Positions 1 to 8,007 of a stretch of 64,000 nt of DNA are shown here, one piece after another (position 1 is the stretch's first letter; each line of letters starts with the position of its first letter). Made by a program: the position numbers and the translations under genes. The DNA is from Actinoallomurus sp050942425 (GTDB lineage Bacteria; Actinomycetota; Actinomycetes; Streptosporangiales; Streptosporangiaceae). The stretch is taken from positions 9,238,001 to 9,302,000 of the forward strand of contig NZ_CP192063.1 in NCBI RefSeq assembly GCF_050942425.1. The letters are read 5' to 3'. Below the pieces are notes generated by a model. The model did not search any database, had not been told where the DNA came from, and saw nothing but the letters and a program-made list of their open reading frames with translations.

Positions 1-1636
1 CGTCGGAGATCCGGCAGTCTTCGAAGAGGCCCGCCGCCTTCTCGGCGACGAACACGCCGTTCCGGGCCGGGCGCTCCACGACCAGTCCGCGGACGCGCGC
101 CCGGGTGCCGGTCCCGGCGTACAGCCCGCTGCCCTCCACCCCGGTCATCGTGCAGCCGTCGATCCGCACGACGCTGCCGGCGTCGAGGTACACCCCGGTC
201 GAGCCGGTGTGGTCGATCCGGCATTCCTCGACGAGCGCTTCGGTGTCCGGCCCGATCTCCAGGCCGACGCCGCCGATCTCGGAGATCTCGCACCCCGCCA
301 GCAGCGGCCGGTGCGTCGTGCGCACGCTTACACCGGTGGCCGCACGGCCGATCCGGCAGCCGCGCAGTGCCGCGTCGCCGCCCTCCAGGCGGATACCGGT
401 CATCGCGGTGTCGCGCACCTCGACGTCCCGTGCGGTCAGCTCCGCCTGCTCGCAGACACGGACGCCGTACTCCGGCGTGTCCCTGATACGGCAGTCGGCC
501 AGCGTGGCCCGTGCCGCGCCGCCCAGGTGCACGGCCGTGTAGGCGGTGTCGCGGATCTCGCAGTCGGTCAGTGTCAGCCGGGCGTCTCCCGTGGCGTAGA
601 CGCCGTTGGCCCCGCTGCGGGCGAGCGTCGCCTCGCGCGCCTGGACGGCGGCGTCGCCCGAGACGGCCAGTCCGGTGTCCCCGGCGTCGACGGCCCGTAC
701 GCCGTCCAGCTCGAGCGTGCTGGACCCGGCGGCGACGATCGCCGCCCGGCCGGTGTCGTGTACGTGGCAGCCGTCCAGTACGGCCGCGGCCTCCGATTCG
801 GCCAGCAGGCCCGCGTTCGTCGTGGCGAAGATCTCGCACCGGTCGAGGAGCACCGCGTGGGACCGTGACGTCGCCGGCTCCTCGGCCGACGCCGCGTCGC
901 GGCGGGGCTCGTTCTCCCCGGCCGAGCGCCGCCCGGCCGTGCCGCCGAGCCAGACCCCGATGCCGCTGTCGTGCAGCCGGGACTCCGTCAGCACGAGGGC
1001 GGACGCGCCTTCGGCGTGGACCGCGGCGGTCCGGGCGTCGCGGATCTCGCACCGGGTGAACCGCCCACGCGCCGAGCCGGAGAGGTGGACGCCACGGCCG
1101 CCCACGCCGCGCACGATCGTCCCGGTGCACTCGGCCCGCGCCTCGTCGTCCGCCGTGATCCCGTCGCCGCCCGCGTCCCGTACCACGCAGTCCTCCAGCG
1201 TCGTACGGCTGGTGGCGGTGAGGTGGACGGCGGTCCGGTCGGTGCCGCTGATCGAGCAGTTCCGCAGGACGGCGATGGCATCCCCGGTGACCTCGACCCG
1301 GCCGCCGGTGATCTCGCAGTCGCGCAGCGCGGGCGTACCGGCGCGGACGAGGACGGCCGCGTCACCCGCGGATTCGAGCGTCAGCGCCTCGACGGTGGCC
1401 TGACCGCCGTGGACGGTCAGGGCCGGACCTCGGGCCGCGACGACCCGTACGGTGCCCGCGCCCTTCTCGGCCACGACGGTCACGTCGCCGTCGAGGACGA
1501 GGCTCTCCCGGTAGACGCCCGGCTGGACCGAGACGACGGCACCGGGGGCGGCGGCCCGTACGGCCGCACCGATCGTGGCGTGCGCCCCCCAGCTGCCGGG
1601 CGCGACGCGCTCGCGGGCGGCCTTCCTCGTCAGCAC
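1..1636 (-). CDS. Right-handed beta-helix repeat protein of a type VII secretion locus (partial, C-terminus outside window)
   Basis: The minus frame is open from a GTG at 1636 to the window edge (about 545 residues). The N-terminus reads VLTRKAARERVAPGSWGAH, followed by a pectin-lyase-like segment (GVYRESLVLDGDVTVVAE) and many short turns of about 22-24 residues with recurring forms such as LRDCEITGG and LRNCSI, typical of a parallel beta-helix. The start lies 4 bases after the stop of eccD with an AAGGA-like site just upstream, so translation is probably coupled. In related actinomycetes I recall such beta-helix proteins beside ESX genes, often with a C-terminal AAA (EccA-like) ATPase; that part would lie outside the window and is not seen. 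A scaffold or ATPase role in secretion is inference. Confidence 0.85.
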   Translation of the reverse strand, partial: MLTRKAARERVAPGSWGAHATIGAAVRAAAPGAVVSVQPGVYRESLVLDGDVTVVAEKGAGTVRVVAARGPALTVHGGQATVEALTLESAGDAAVLVRAGTPALRDCEITGGRVEVTGDAIAVLRNCSISGTDRTAVHLTATSRTTLEDCVVRDAGGDGITADDEARAECTGTIVRGVGGRGVHLSGSARGRFTRCEIRDARTAAVHAEGASALVLTESRLHDSGIGVWLGGTAGRRSAGENEPRRDAASAEEPATSRSHAVLLDRCEIFATTNAGLLAESEAAAVLDGCHVHDTGRAAIVAAGSSTLELDGVRAVDAGDTGLAVSGDAAVQAREATLARSGANGVYATGDARLTLTDCEIRDTAYTAVHLGGAARATLADCRIRDTPEYGVRVCEQAELTARDVEVRDTAMTGIRLEGGDAALRGCRIGRAATGVSVRTTHRPLLAGCEISEIGGVGLEIGPDTEALVEECRIDHTGSTGVYLDAGSVVRIDGCTMTGVEGSGLYAGTGTRARVRGLVVERPARNGVFVAEKAAGLFEDCRISD

Positions 1637-1640
1637 GGCG

Positions 1641-2993
1641 TCACATCCTTCCGCCGGCCCGCATCAGGGCGTCGAAGACGCCGAAGACGCCGACGGCGAG
1701 CGGGACGCTGATCACGCCGAGGAAGGTGGCGACGCTGCCCGGCCATCGCCACCGTTCGTCGAAGTCGGCCTGCTGCAGGGAACTGCGGAAGCACATCACC
1801 AGGCCGCACCAGACCACGATCACGCCCGACCAGAGCGCGGCCAGCGGGCCCGCCCAGCCGGATGGGCCGGCCGAGCCGAGAAGGTCGAGGACGGCGGCGG
1901 GCGCCTGGATCGACAGCCCTACCAGCCCGGTCGCCCCACTGAGCAGGACCGCCGCGACCACCGCCCGCAGTCGCGCCGAGTTCGCCCGGCACAGCAGCGC
2001 CAGGCCCAGGCACAACGCCAGCCCGAGCGCGTACCAGTCGCGAGAGCCGGCCAGCACGGTCAGGCAGGCCGCGATGACCACGCAGCACAGGGCGTTGAGG
2101 AAGATGAGCAGACTCTGGACCCGGCGCACCGCCCGTTCCACGTCCTCCATCTCGGAGGGGCCCGGTGGCACGGCGGCGATCTGTGCCGCGGCCCTGGGCA
2201 GCGCCCCCAGGACCAGGAAGAGCGCGACGGCCACCACGGCCGCCGCCTCGAGCAGGTCGGCGCGCAGCAGGGCCAGCGGGACGGCGAGCACGAGACCCAC
2301 CGCGCAGATCGCCTGCAGCACCATCGTGGTGATCGCCGGAGCCGCCAGGTACGAGGCGAACGCTCCGATCGACGCGCTCACCACGGCCGCGATCACCGAC
2401 GTCCGTGGGCTCGACAGCGGCAGCGCCGACGCGGCGGAGGCGAAGATGGGACACGCGGCCACGGCCAGCCCCAGGCGCATCACCGTCGGTACCGGCCAGA
2501 TCTTCAGGCCGGCGACCCAGGCGACCGCGGCGGATGCCACGCCCACCCCGAAGAGCAGGAGGGTCAGCAGGGGCGTGCGGTCGGCGCCGAAACCGAGTGC
2601 GCCGGCCGCCGCCAGCACGATGAGCAGCCCGAGGCCGAGCGTCGTGTGCGCCCGCGCCCGGGCGTTCCACGTCCTGCCGTCGTCCTCGACCTCGGCGACC
2701 TGTTCCTCGACGTCGGCGACGACCGGTCCGTCGAACTCGCCCTGGACCACGTCCCGCAGGTACAGCGTCTCGCCGTCGAGCACGCCGACGGACTCCAGGG
2801 ACACACCCGGCTGGAAGGGTCCCCCACCGGCCGGGGCGAGCGACCAGGCGGCCGGCATCGCGTCGGAGTCCGGCTCGCCGCACATATCGGCCAGCATCGG
2901 GACGTACGCGGCGATGGGCGCGCGCGCCGGCACCGCCAGGTCCACCCGGCCGCGCTCACCCACCACCGTGATCCGGCACCGTTCATCGGCCAC
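1641..2993 (-). CDS. eccD: Type VII secretion integral membrane protein EccD
   Basis: 450 residues from a GTG at 2993, preceded by GAGGAG. Residues 1 to about 90 form a YukD/ubiquitin-like domain (CRITVVGERGRVDLAVPA, then LYLRDV). After a short acidic linker, about eleven hydrophobic helices follow (for example LGLGLLIVLAAAGALGFG and VVVAVALFLVLGALP). This ubiquitin-like plus 11-TM architecture is that of EccD, the membrane pore subunit of ESX/type VII secretion. It lies between the WXG100 substrate genes and the beta-helix gene on the same strand. EccB, EccC and MycP are not in the window and may lie to the left. Confidence 0.9.
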   Translation of the reverse strand: MADERCRITVVGERGRVDLAVPARAPIAAYVPMLADMCGEPDSDAMPAAWSLAPAGGGPFQPGVSLESVGVLDGETLYLRDVVQGEFDGPVVADVEEQVAEVEDDGRTWNARARAHTTLGLGLLIVLAAAGALGFGADRTPLLTLLLFGVGVASAAVAWVAGLKIWPVPTVMRLGLAVAACPIFASAASALPLSSPRTSVIAAVVSASIGAFASYLAAPAITTMVLQAICAVGLVLAVPLALLRADLLEAAAVVAVALFLVLGALPRAAAQIAAVPPGPSEMEDVERAVRRVQSLLIFLNALCCVVIAACLTVLAGSRDWYALGLALCLGLALLCRANSARLRAVVAAVLLSGATGLVGLSIQAPAAVLDLLGSAGPSGWAGPLAALWSGVIVVWCGLVMCFRSSLQQADFDERWRWPGSVATFLGVISVPLAVGVFGVFDALMRAGGRM

Positions 2994-3029
2994 CGGTGGC
3001 TCCTCGCTCCCTCGATCTCACGCGCGTGG

Positions 3030-3344
3030 TCAGTGCTTCCAGGTCTGGACGTTCGACCACTCGGCGTCGGTGTAGTTGCCCCAGTTGACGTTCATCGCGT
3101 GGGCGATCTGGCCGAGGACGCCGTCCGGCCCGAACAGGCCCTCGGCCGCGATGTTCCACTCCTGCTGCAGGTCCTGGTAGTAGGTCGCCGCCTGGCTCTT
3201 CTGCCACGTGTCCTGCAGCGGCATGAGCTTGGCCTTCAGCGCCTCGAGCTCGCCGGCGATCTCACCCGCGCGCCCGTTGATCCAGCCGCCGGCGGCGCCC
3301 AGGCCCTCTCCCACATAGATCTGCGTGCCATCGATGTCGGGCAT
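3030..3344 (-). CDS. WXG100 (ESAT-6-like) secreted protein
   Basis: 104 residues; ATG at 3344 follows AAAGGAG at a 7-base spacing. The helical-hairpin pattern of WXG100 proteins is visible: helix 1 with GEIAGELEALKAKLMPLQ, a turn at DTWQKSQA, helix 2, and a C-terminal YTDAE that fits the YxxxD/E secretion signal. The turn is W-Q-K-S rather than canonical W-x-G, so it is a variant. It is the gene immediately upstream of eccD, with the second WXG100 gene before it, the usual arrangement for a type VII substrate pair. Secretion as a heterodimer with its neighbour is inferred from the family. Confidence 0.87.
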   Translation of the reverse strand: MPDIDGTQIYVGEGLGAAGGWINGRAGEIAGELEALKAKLMPLQDTWQKSQAATYYQDLQQEWNIAAEGLFGPDGVLGQIAHAMNVNWGNYTDAEWSNVQTWKH

Positions 3345-3376
3345 GGTCCTGCTCCTTTCACGTTCCGCTGTCGCGA

Positions 3377-3745
3377 TCAGGTCAGGTTGGCCACGGCGGT
3401 GTGGCCGCCGGGCATGCCCGCCTCGATGTTGGCCAGGTTGGTGAGGTTCTGCTGCTCGGAGTCTCGGTAGTTGACGTAGTTGCCCTGCAGCCCACTGGCG
3501 ATGCCGGTCAGCGCGTCATGGAGCATGCCGGACAGGACGTCGTACTCCGCCATCAGAGCCACGAACCGGCCGTGCGCGACGCCTCTCCACGACGCCTCCA
3601 GGCTCACGACGTAGGACTTGAGCTGGTCCAACTGGCCTCTGATCTGCTCTGCGGTGTTGCCGGCGTCCGAGGCCGCATTGGCCAGATACTCGGGCGTGAC
3701 CTGATAGGTCACACCGCCCACGGTCACCGCCGGTTCGTTCGCCAT
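3377..3745 (-). CDS. WXG100-like type VII secretion substrate
   Basis: 122 residues from the ATG at 3745 (MANEPAV), which has a GAAAGGCGGC ribosome site; in-frame starts at 3769 and 3805 would add 8 to 20 residues of unlikely sequence. It has a short N-terminal extension (VTVGGVTYQVTPEYL), then a helical hairpin with a good W-x-G turn (SWRGVAHGRF) and a C-terminal YRDSE matching YxxxD/E. It is the first gene of the minus-strand type VII operon. A conserved two-box element (3845-3885) lies 100 bases upstream and is shared with the halogenase operon. Confidence 0.82.
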   Translation of the reverse strand: MANEPAVTVGGVTYQVTPEYLANAASDAGNTAEQIRGQLDQLKSYVVSLEASWRGVAHGRFVALMAEYDVLSGMLHDALTGIASGLQGNYVNYRDSEQQNLTNLANIEAGMPGGHTAVANLT

Positions 3746-3844
3746 GCCGCCGCCTTTCGCAGAAGTCATGTCTCGGCTGTCGAGCCACCTTGACCGTGCA
3801 GTCAAAGCGTGTTCAAGCGTCGTCGAATCGGCGTTCCACAGGTA

Positions 3845-3885
3845 TCCGCAAACAGGGCCTAACCGAGTCCGTAAATATCGCCTAG
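3845..3885 (-). promoter_or_regulatory. Two-box element upstream of the WXG100/type VII operon
   Basis: On the plus strand two related boxes start exactly 23 bases apart: TCCGCAAACAGGGCCTA (3845) and TCCGTAAATATCGCCTAG (3868). The same two-box layout, again with 23-base spacing, occurs at 7949-7989 upstream of the halogenase operon. The distal box overlaps the stop codon of the adenylation gene. Orientation and distance (about 100 bases to the ATG at 3745) fit an activator or repressor site for the minus-strand operon. Confidence 0.5.
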
Positions 3886-5471
3886 GTGTCCCCGTGGAGG
3901 GCGAGCAGCGCCTCTCGGTCGACCTTCCCGGTGGCCGTGAGCGGGAGCGCGTCGCAGAGCCGGATCACGGACGGGACCAGGTATTTCGGCAGCCGGGTGG
4001 TCAGGTGATCACGGATCGACGCCGTGGTGCAGCCCTCGCCGGCCGGTACGACGAACGCGAGCAGGGTCTTGTGGCCGCCGGCGCTCCGCCCGACCAGGAC
4101 GTGGCTCTGCTTGACGTCCGGATGCAGGTCGATGTGGTGCCGGATCTCGCCCGGCTCGATGCGGTATCCGTTGATTTTTACCTGTTCGTCCAGCCGGCCC
4201 AGGAAGACGACGTCGCCGTCGGCCCGGAATCGGCCTCGATCGCCGGTGCGGTACAGCCGTTCCCGCCTTCCGTCGATCTCGCAGTCGACGAACCGGTCGC
4301 GGGTGGCCTCGGGCATGCCGAGATAGCCCGGGGACAGGCCCGGTCCGGCCAGGCATACCTCGCCGGTCTCGCCGACCGCGCACAGCCGGTCGCCGTCGAC
4401 CAGATAGAGGCGGGTGTTCTGGATGGGCCGCCCGATCGGCAGCGCGGACTCCTCCGGCGCCAGCCGGCGCACCGGGTGGTACGTGGCGAACGTGGTGCAC
4501 TCGGTCGGGCCGTAGACGCTGACGACCCGGTCGGCGCCGTACCGCCGCAGGGCGGTCTCCATGTGCGGCAGGGAGTGCGCCTCGCCGCCGGTCAGGATGG
4601 TGCCGACGCCGGCCAGGGTGTCGGGGGCCTCGTCGAGGACGACGTTGAACAGCGCCGTGGTGAGGAACACGACGGTGACCCGATGGTCGTCGATCACCTG
4701 CCGCAGCTCGGACAATCGCACGTACGTCGAGGGGTACAGGACGCAGGTGCCGCCGAGTAGCAGCGCACCCCAGATCTCGAACGTCGCCGCGTCGAAGGCG
4801 ACCGGTGCCAGCTGCAGCAACGTGGTGTGTTCGTCCAGACGTGCGTAGCGGGCGCCGTGCACCAGCCGGGCGATGGCGCGGTGGCGGATCGGCACGCCCT
4901 TGGGTCTGCCGGTGGAACCGGACGTGAAGTTGATGTACGCGATGTCGTCGGGGCCGACGCCGGTGACGGGGTCGGCGTCATCGTCCGCCGAGGCCGGACC
5001 GTCCGGGCGCACCGGCAGCACGGCGCCGTCCGGCAGACCGGATCCGATCGATTCGGGCCGGTCGGTGACCACGATGCGGCACTCGGCGTCGCGCAGGATT
5101 CCGCGCTGCCGTTCGCCGAGCGGGCCGGCGTCGACGGGGAGATAGGCCGCCCCGCACTTCAGCACCGCCAGCAGCGTGACGATGAGCTCGGGAGACCGCG
5201 CGAGGCACACCCCCACCACGTCACCCCGACGGACCCCGGCGCCGCTCAACCGCCGGGCCAGCGCGTTGGCCCGCCGGTTGAGCTCGCGGTAGCTGAGCGT
5301 ACGGTCCCGGTGGACGACCGCGGTCGCGTCGGGGTGGAGCCCGACGCGACGCTCGAAGAGCTCGGCGACGCCGCGGTCGTCCGGGTAGGCCGCCCCGGTC
5401 CGGTTGATCCGGTCGTGGATCGACAGCGCCTCCGGGGTGGCCCTCAGCCGGTGGATCCGGGTGGTGTGCAC
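3882..5471 (-). CDS. Stand-alone NRPS-type adenylation domain (amino acid-AMP ligase)
   Basis: 529 residues, GTG start at 5471 behind AGGGAAC. All main adenylation cores are present: A2 LKCGAAYLPVD, A3 FTSGSTGRPKG, A5 YGPTECT, A7 YRTGD, A8 GRLDEQVKINGYRIEPGEI, and A10 LTATGKVD with the catalytic lysine. No condensation, carrier or thioesterase domain is attached. The A4 region FDAATFEIW gives D-A-F for the first three specificity positions; the substrate is not certain. With the separate carrier protein and the SyrB2-like halogenase it should load an amino acid onto the carrier for chlorination, like SyrB1 in syringomycin synthesis but split into two proteins. Confidence 0.93.
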   Translation of the reverse strand: MHTTRIHRLRATPEALSIHDRINRTGAAYPDDRGVAELFERRVGLHPDATAVVHRDRTLSYRELNRRANALARRLSGAGVRRGDVVGVCLARSPELIVTLLAVLKCGAAYLPVDAGPLGERQRGILRDAECRIVVTDRPESIGSGLPDGAVLPVRPDGPASADDDADPVTGVGPDDIAYINFTSGSTGRPKGVPIRHRAIARLVHGARYARLDEHTTLLQLAPVAFDAATFEIWGALLLGGTCVLYPSTYVRLSELRQVIDDHRVTVVFLTTALFNVVLDEAPDTLAGVGTILTGGEAHSLPHMETALRRYGADRVVSVYGPTECTTFATYHPVRRLAPEESALPIGRPIQNTRLYLVDGDRLCAVGETGEVCLAGPGLSPGYLGMPEATRDRFVDCEIDGRRERLYRTGDRGRFRADGDVVFLGRLDEQVKINGYRIEPGEIRHHIDLHPDVKQSHVLVGRSAGGHKTLLAFVVPAGEGCTTASIRDHLTTRLPKYLVPSVIRLCDALPLTATGKVDREALLALHGDT

Positions 5472-5480
5472 GCCCGTTCC

Positions 5481-5729
5481 CTACACGGTGTCCCGGGTGG
5501 CGCTGCGTGACAGGGTGGCGGCGATCTCCCGGACGGTGCTGCCGCTGTAGAGGTCGTCCGGCGGGAGGGCGTCCGCACCGAACTCCTCTTCGGCTCGCTC
5601 GATCAGCCGGACCGCGTCCAGCGAGTCGCCACCACCGTCGAAGAAGTCGTCATCTCCGTTCTGCAGGGACAGCCCGAGCTCCCGGCCCACCCCGATGACC
5701 CACTGCTGCAGATCCGCCTGACCGGCCAT
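5481..5729 (-). CDS. Free-standing peptidyl carrier protein
   Basis: 82 residues; ATG at 5729 follows GGAGGGCGTA. The 4'-phosphopantetheine site is clear: DFFDGGGDSLDAVRLI, with Ser36 as the attachment residue and the upstream acidic helix typical of carrier proteins. It lies 9 bases before the adenylation gene and 9 bases after the halogenase gene, so the three are one transcription unit. It should carry the aminoacyl thioester that the halogenase acts on. No phosphopantetheinyl transferase or MbtH-like gene is nearby. Confidence 0.93.
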   Translation of the reverse strand: MAGQADLQQWVIGVGRELGLSLQNGDDDFFDGGGDSLDAVRLIERAEEEFGADALPPDDLYSGSTVREIAATLSRSATRDTV

Positions 5730-5738
5730 TACGCCCTC

Positions 5739-6686
5739 CTACCGAGCCTCGAAGCGAAAACCGTTGACCGTGGCGTCGACGAACCGGTTGTGCCCGAACT
5801 CGTCCCGCCCGGAGACCAGGACGTTCCCGAACCTGTCCAGGCTCGCGGAGCCGCCGAACTCCTCCAGTTCGGTCGAGTGCGGATAGACCCGTACGGAGGT
5901 CGGCAGGTAGCGGCCCGCGAAACCGAGCCGCATCTTGTCCGTACGGCCGCTGTGCGGGTGCGACGCGTGCATGAGCGTGGACCAGAAGATGACGAACTGC
6001 CCTTGCCGCATCACCTGGGAGACCGCCTTGGACTCGTCCGGGCTCCAGTCCGGGTCCTTCTGCAACTGCCGGTAGTCGTAGCCGAAGAAGCCGCGCCGGA
6101 CGCCGTTCTTCTCCACCTGGTTGATGCTGTCGGCGTCGTAGTCCATGCTCTTCGACTCGTCGTAGTTCATCGTCCGGTGCGACCCGGGGATGAACTGCAG
6201 GCAGCCGTTGTCGACGTTGGCCTCGGTGAACGCCGCCCAGACGGTGATGGTGCCGCCGAACTCGGCGTCCTCCGGCCACACGATCTGCGGATGCTTCGAA
6301 CCGGCGACGTTGGAGAAGTTGTCCGCCTGGTGCCAGTCCGTGCCCTCGTCGCCCGGGTACTTCGGGAAGAACTCGCTGCGCCAGCACAGGACGTCCGGTC
6401 CGAGGATGCTGGACACCCGGTCGGCGATCTCGGGCCGGGTGATGTGCTCGGCCAGGAAGTCGATGTCCAGGTGGCGGTCGTAACTGGACAGGTTGGTGTT
6501 GCCGGATATCGCCTTGTCCTGGGAGTAGATGGAGGTCTTCGAGTTGATGAGCTTCGGCCGGAGGGCGCGCAGGTTCGCCTCCATCTCGTCGGGCTCGTAC
6601 AGGTCGAAGGGCCCGATGTAGCCGTCGCGATGGAACTGCGCGAGCTCGTCGGCGCTCAGCGAGAAGGTGGCCGTTTTCTCCGACAT
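5739..6686 (-). CDS. SyrB2-like non-heme Fe(II)/2-oxoglutarate halogenase acting on carrier-bound amino acid
   Basis: 315 residues from the ATG at 6686 (MSEKTATFS), with AAAGGA 6 bases upstream; an upstream in-frame start exists but lacks a site. The sequence recalls SyrB2 closely: FPKYPGDEGTDWHQAD, EFGGTITVWAAFT, NGCLQFIPGSHR, GVRRGFFGYDYRQLQ, and FWSTLMHAS. The facial triad carboxylate is replaced by alanine (His119-Gln-Ala121, equivalent to SyrB2 His116/Ala118), which is the hallmark of chlorinating enzymes because the free site binds chloride. The distal His is in LMHAS and the 2-oxoglutarate Arg in MRLGF. Length matches SyrB2 (310 aa). The substrate should be an aliphatic aminoacyl group on the adjacent carrier protein. 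Confidence 0.93.
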   Translation of the reverse strand: MSEKTATFSLSADELAQFHRDGYIGPFDLYEPDEMEANLRALRPKLINSKTSIYSQDKAISGNTNLSSYDRHLDIDFLAEHITRPEIADRVSSILGPDVLCWRSEFFPKYPGDEGTDWHQADNFSNVAGSKHPQIVWPEDAEFGGTITVWAAFTEANVDNGCLQFIPGSHRTMNYDESKSMDYDADSINQVEKNGVRRGFFGYDYRQLQKDPDWSPDESKAVSQVMRQGQFVIFWSTLMHASHPHSGRTDKMRLGFAGRYLPTSVRVYPHSTELEEFGGSASLDRFGNVLVSGRDEFGHNRFVDATVNGFRFEAR

Positions 6687-6729
6687 GTGCATCCTTTCGT
6701 TGCGGGACGAGACGAAGGACATCCGGGTC

Positions 6730-7860
6730 TCAGAGGAGTTCTCGCAGCCGGTTCAGGCCCGGCTCGATGCGGTCGGACCGAACGGCCCCGTATCCGAACA
6801 CCAGTCCGTGCACCGAGTCGCGTGGCTCGGTGAAGTCGCCGAGGGAGTACAGCCAGACGCCGGCCCGCCGGGCGGCGCGTACGACCGGCCACATGCCGTC
6901 CGGTCCGGACGCGCTGACGTGCAGGCCCGCGACGGAGGGCAGCGGGGTGAGCAGGCCGGTGAAGTCGCGGTGCAGGAGCCGGTTCACGGTGTTCCATCGG
7001 TCCAGGTACTCCTGCCGCGCCCTCCGCACGTGCTCGGCGAATCCGCCCTCCGCCATGAAGCGCGCCAGCGTCGCCTGCTCGATGGTCGGCGCGTACAGGT
7101 CGGTGAGGTACTTCGCCTTCTCCAGCGCCCTCCGCAACCGCGGCGGCGCGACCAGGTAGCCGAGTCGCAAGGCGGGCAGCAGCACCTTCGAGAAGGAGCC
7201 GACGTGGATGACGTGCTCGGAGTCCAGGCCGTACAGGGATCCGAGCGGGTCGTCGGTGAACCGGAACTCGCTGTCGTAGTCGTCCTCGAGGATCGCCGCG
7301 CCGTGCCGTCCGGCCCAGGCGACCAGTTCGCTCCTGCGCCGTTGCGACATGGGCACGCCCAGCGGGAACTGGTGGGCGGGTGTCACGTAGACGAGACGGC
7401 AGTCGGGTGGGATCTCGTCAACGACGATGCCCTCGGCGTCCACGCGTACCCCGACCGGTCGCGCGCTCAGCGCGGTGAACAGCCGGCGCGGCGGCGGATA
7501 CCCCGGCTCCTCCATCGCGACCCGGTCCCCGGGCCGGAGCAGGACCCGCGCCGCGACGTCCAGCGCCTGTTGTGACCCGGCGGTGACCAGCACCGCATCG
7601 GCCGGCACGCGGATCCCCCGCGACGGCCCGAGTCGGCGGGCGATCTCGGCCCGCAACGCCGGGTGCCCCCGCGGATCGTCGTAGGTGAGCGAGTGCGGCG
7701 GCAACGCCTGGAGCCGCTCGGTGAGCAGGTCACGCCAGGTGCCGAAGGGAAACAGTTCGACGTCCGGCACACCCGCCCGGAAGTCGTACTCGGGCTTCGC
7801 CGTCAGGCGCAGCGGAGGACTCGGTATTCGCGACCAGACATCGAGGGCGCCCAGTGACAT
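6730..7860 (-). CDS. PLP-dependent aminotransferase, MocR/PdxR-like catalytic domain without GntR HTH
   Basis: 376 residues from the ATG at 7860 (MSLGALDVW); a TTG at 7869 is an alternative. Fold type I aminotransferase features: AVLVTAGSQQALD, EEPGYPPPRRLF, ILEDDYDSEFRF, and the PLP lysine in VGSFSKVLLPALRLGY. The DYDSEF and FSK-xx-xPALRLGY forms are those of MocR-family regulators, but the N-terminal winged helix is absent and the upstream DNA shows no remnant. It is therefore more likely a stand-alone enzyme than a regulator. As first gene of the halogenase operon it may make the amino acid substrate or modify the product. The two-box element lies about 90 bases upstream. Confidence 0.85.
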   Translation of the reverse strand: MSLGALDVWSRIPSPPLRLTAKPEYDFRAGVPDVELFPFGTWRDLLTERLQALPPHSLTYDDPRGHPALRAEIARRLGPSRGIRVPADAVLVTAGSQQALDVAARVLLRPGDRVAMEEPGYPPPRRLFTALSARPVGVRVDAEGIVVDEIPPDCRLVYVTPAHQFPLGVPMSQRRRSELVAWAGRHGAAILEDDYDSEFRFTDDPLGSLYGLDSEHVIHVGSFSKVLLPALRLGYLVAPPRLRRALEKAKYLTDLYAPTIEQATLARFMAEGGFAEHVRRARQEYLDRWNTVNRLLHRDFTGLLTPLPSVAGLHVSASGPDGMWPVVRAARRAGVWLYSLGDFTEPRDSVHGLVFGYGAVRSDRIEPGLNRLRELL

Positions 7861-7948
7861 CACGACCAACCCGCTAATGCCGTCGTCAGCGTGCTGAGAC
7901 CACCGTTAGACACGGTCCGATTTTCACTTTTCGCCACTAATGATCGGA

Positions 7949-7989
7949 TCCGCAAAAATAACGACGCCGTATCCGCAAAGATCGCCTAG
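7949..7989 (-). promoter_or_regulatory. Two-box element upstream of the halogenase operon
   Basis: Boxes TCCGCAAAAATAACGAC (7949) and TCCGCAAAGATCGCCTAG (7972) are 23 bases apart, matching the layout at 3845-3885. On the coding strand of the operon they read CTAGGCGAT, then TTTGCGGAT, twice. The element sits 80-90 bases before the aminotransferase start and ends 18 bases beyond the LAL regulator stop. Confidence 0.5.
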
Positions 7990-8007
7990 TCGCGGCCGTG
8001 ACCGGCG

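Noticed and set aside
1575..3470. A 631-codon plus-strand frame over the eccD and WXG100 genes
   Set aside because: Composition is Arg/Gln/His-rich and no family is recognisable; the minus strand encodes clear type VII proteins.
3845..7989. Direct repeats flanking the halogenase operon as attachment sites of a mobile element
   Set aside because: The copies are diverged but keep internal 23-bp spacing, and no integrase or transposase is present; operator sites explain this better.
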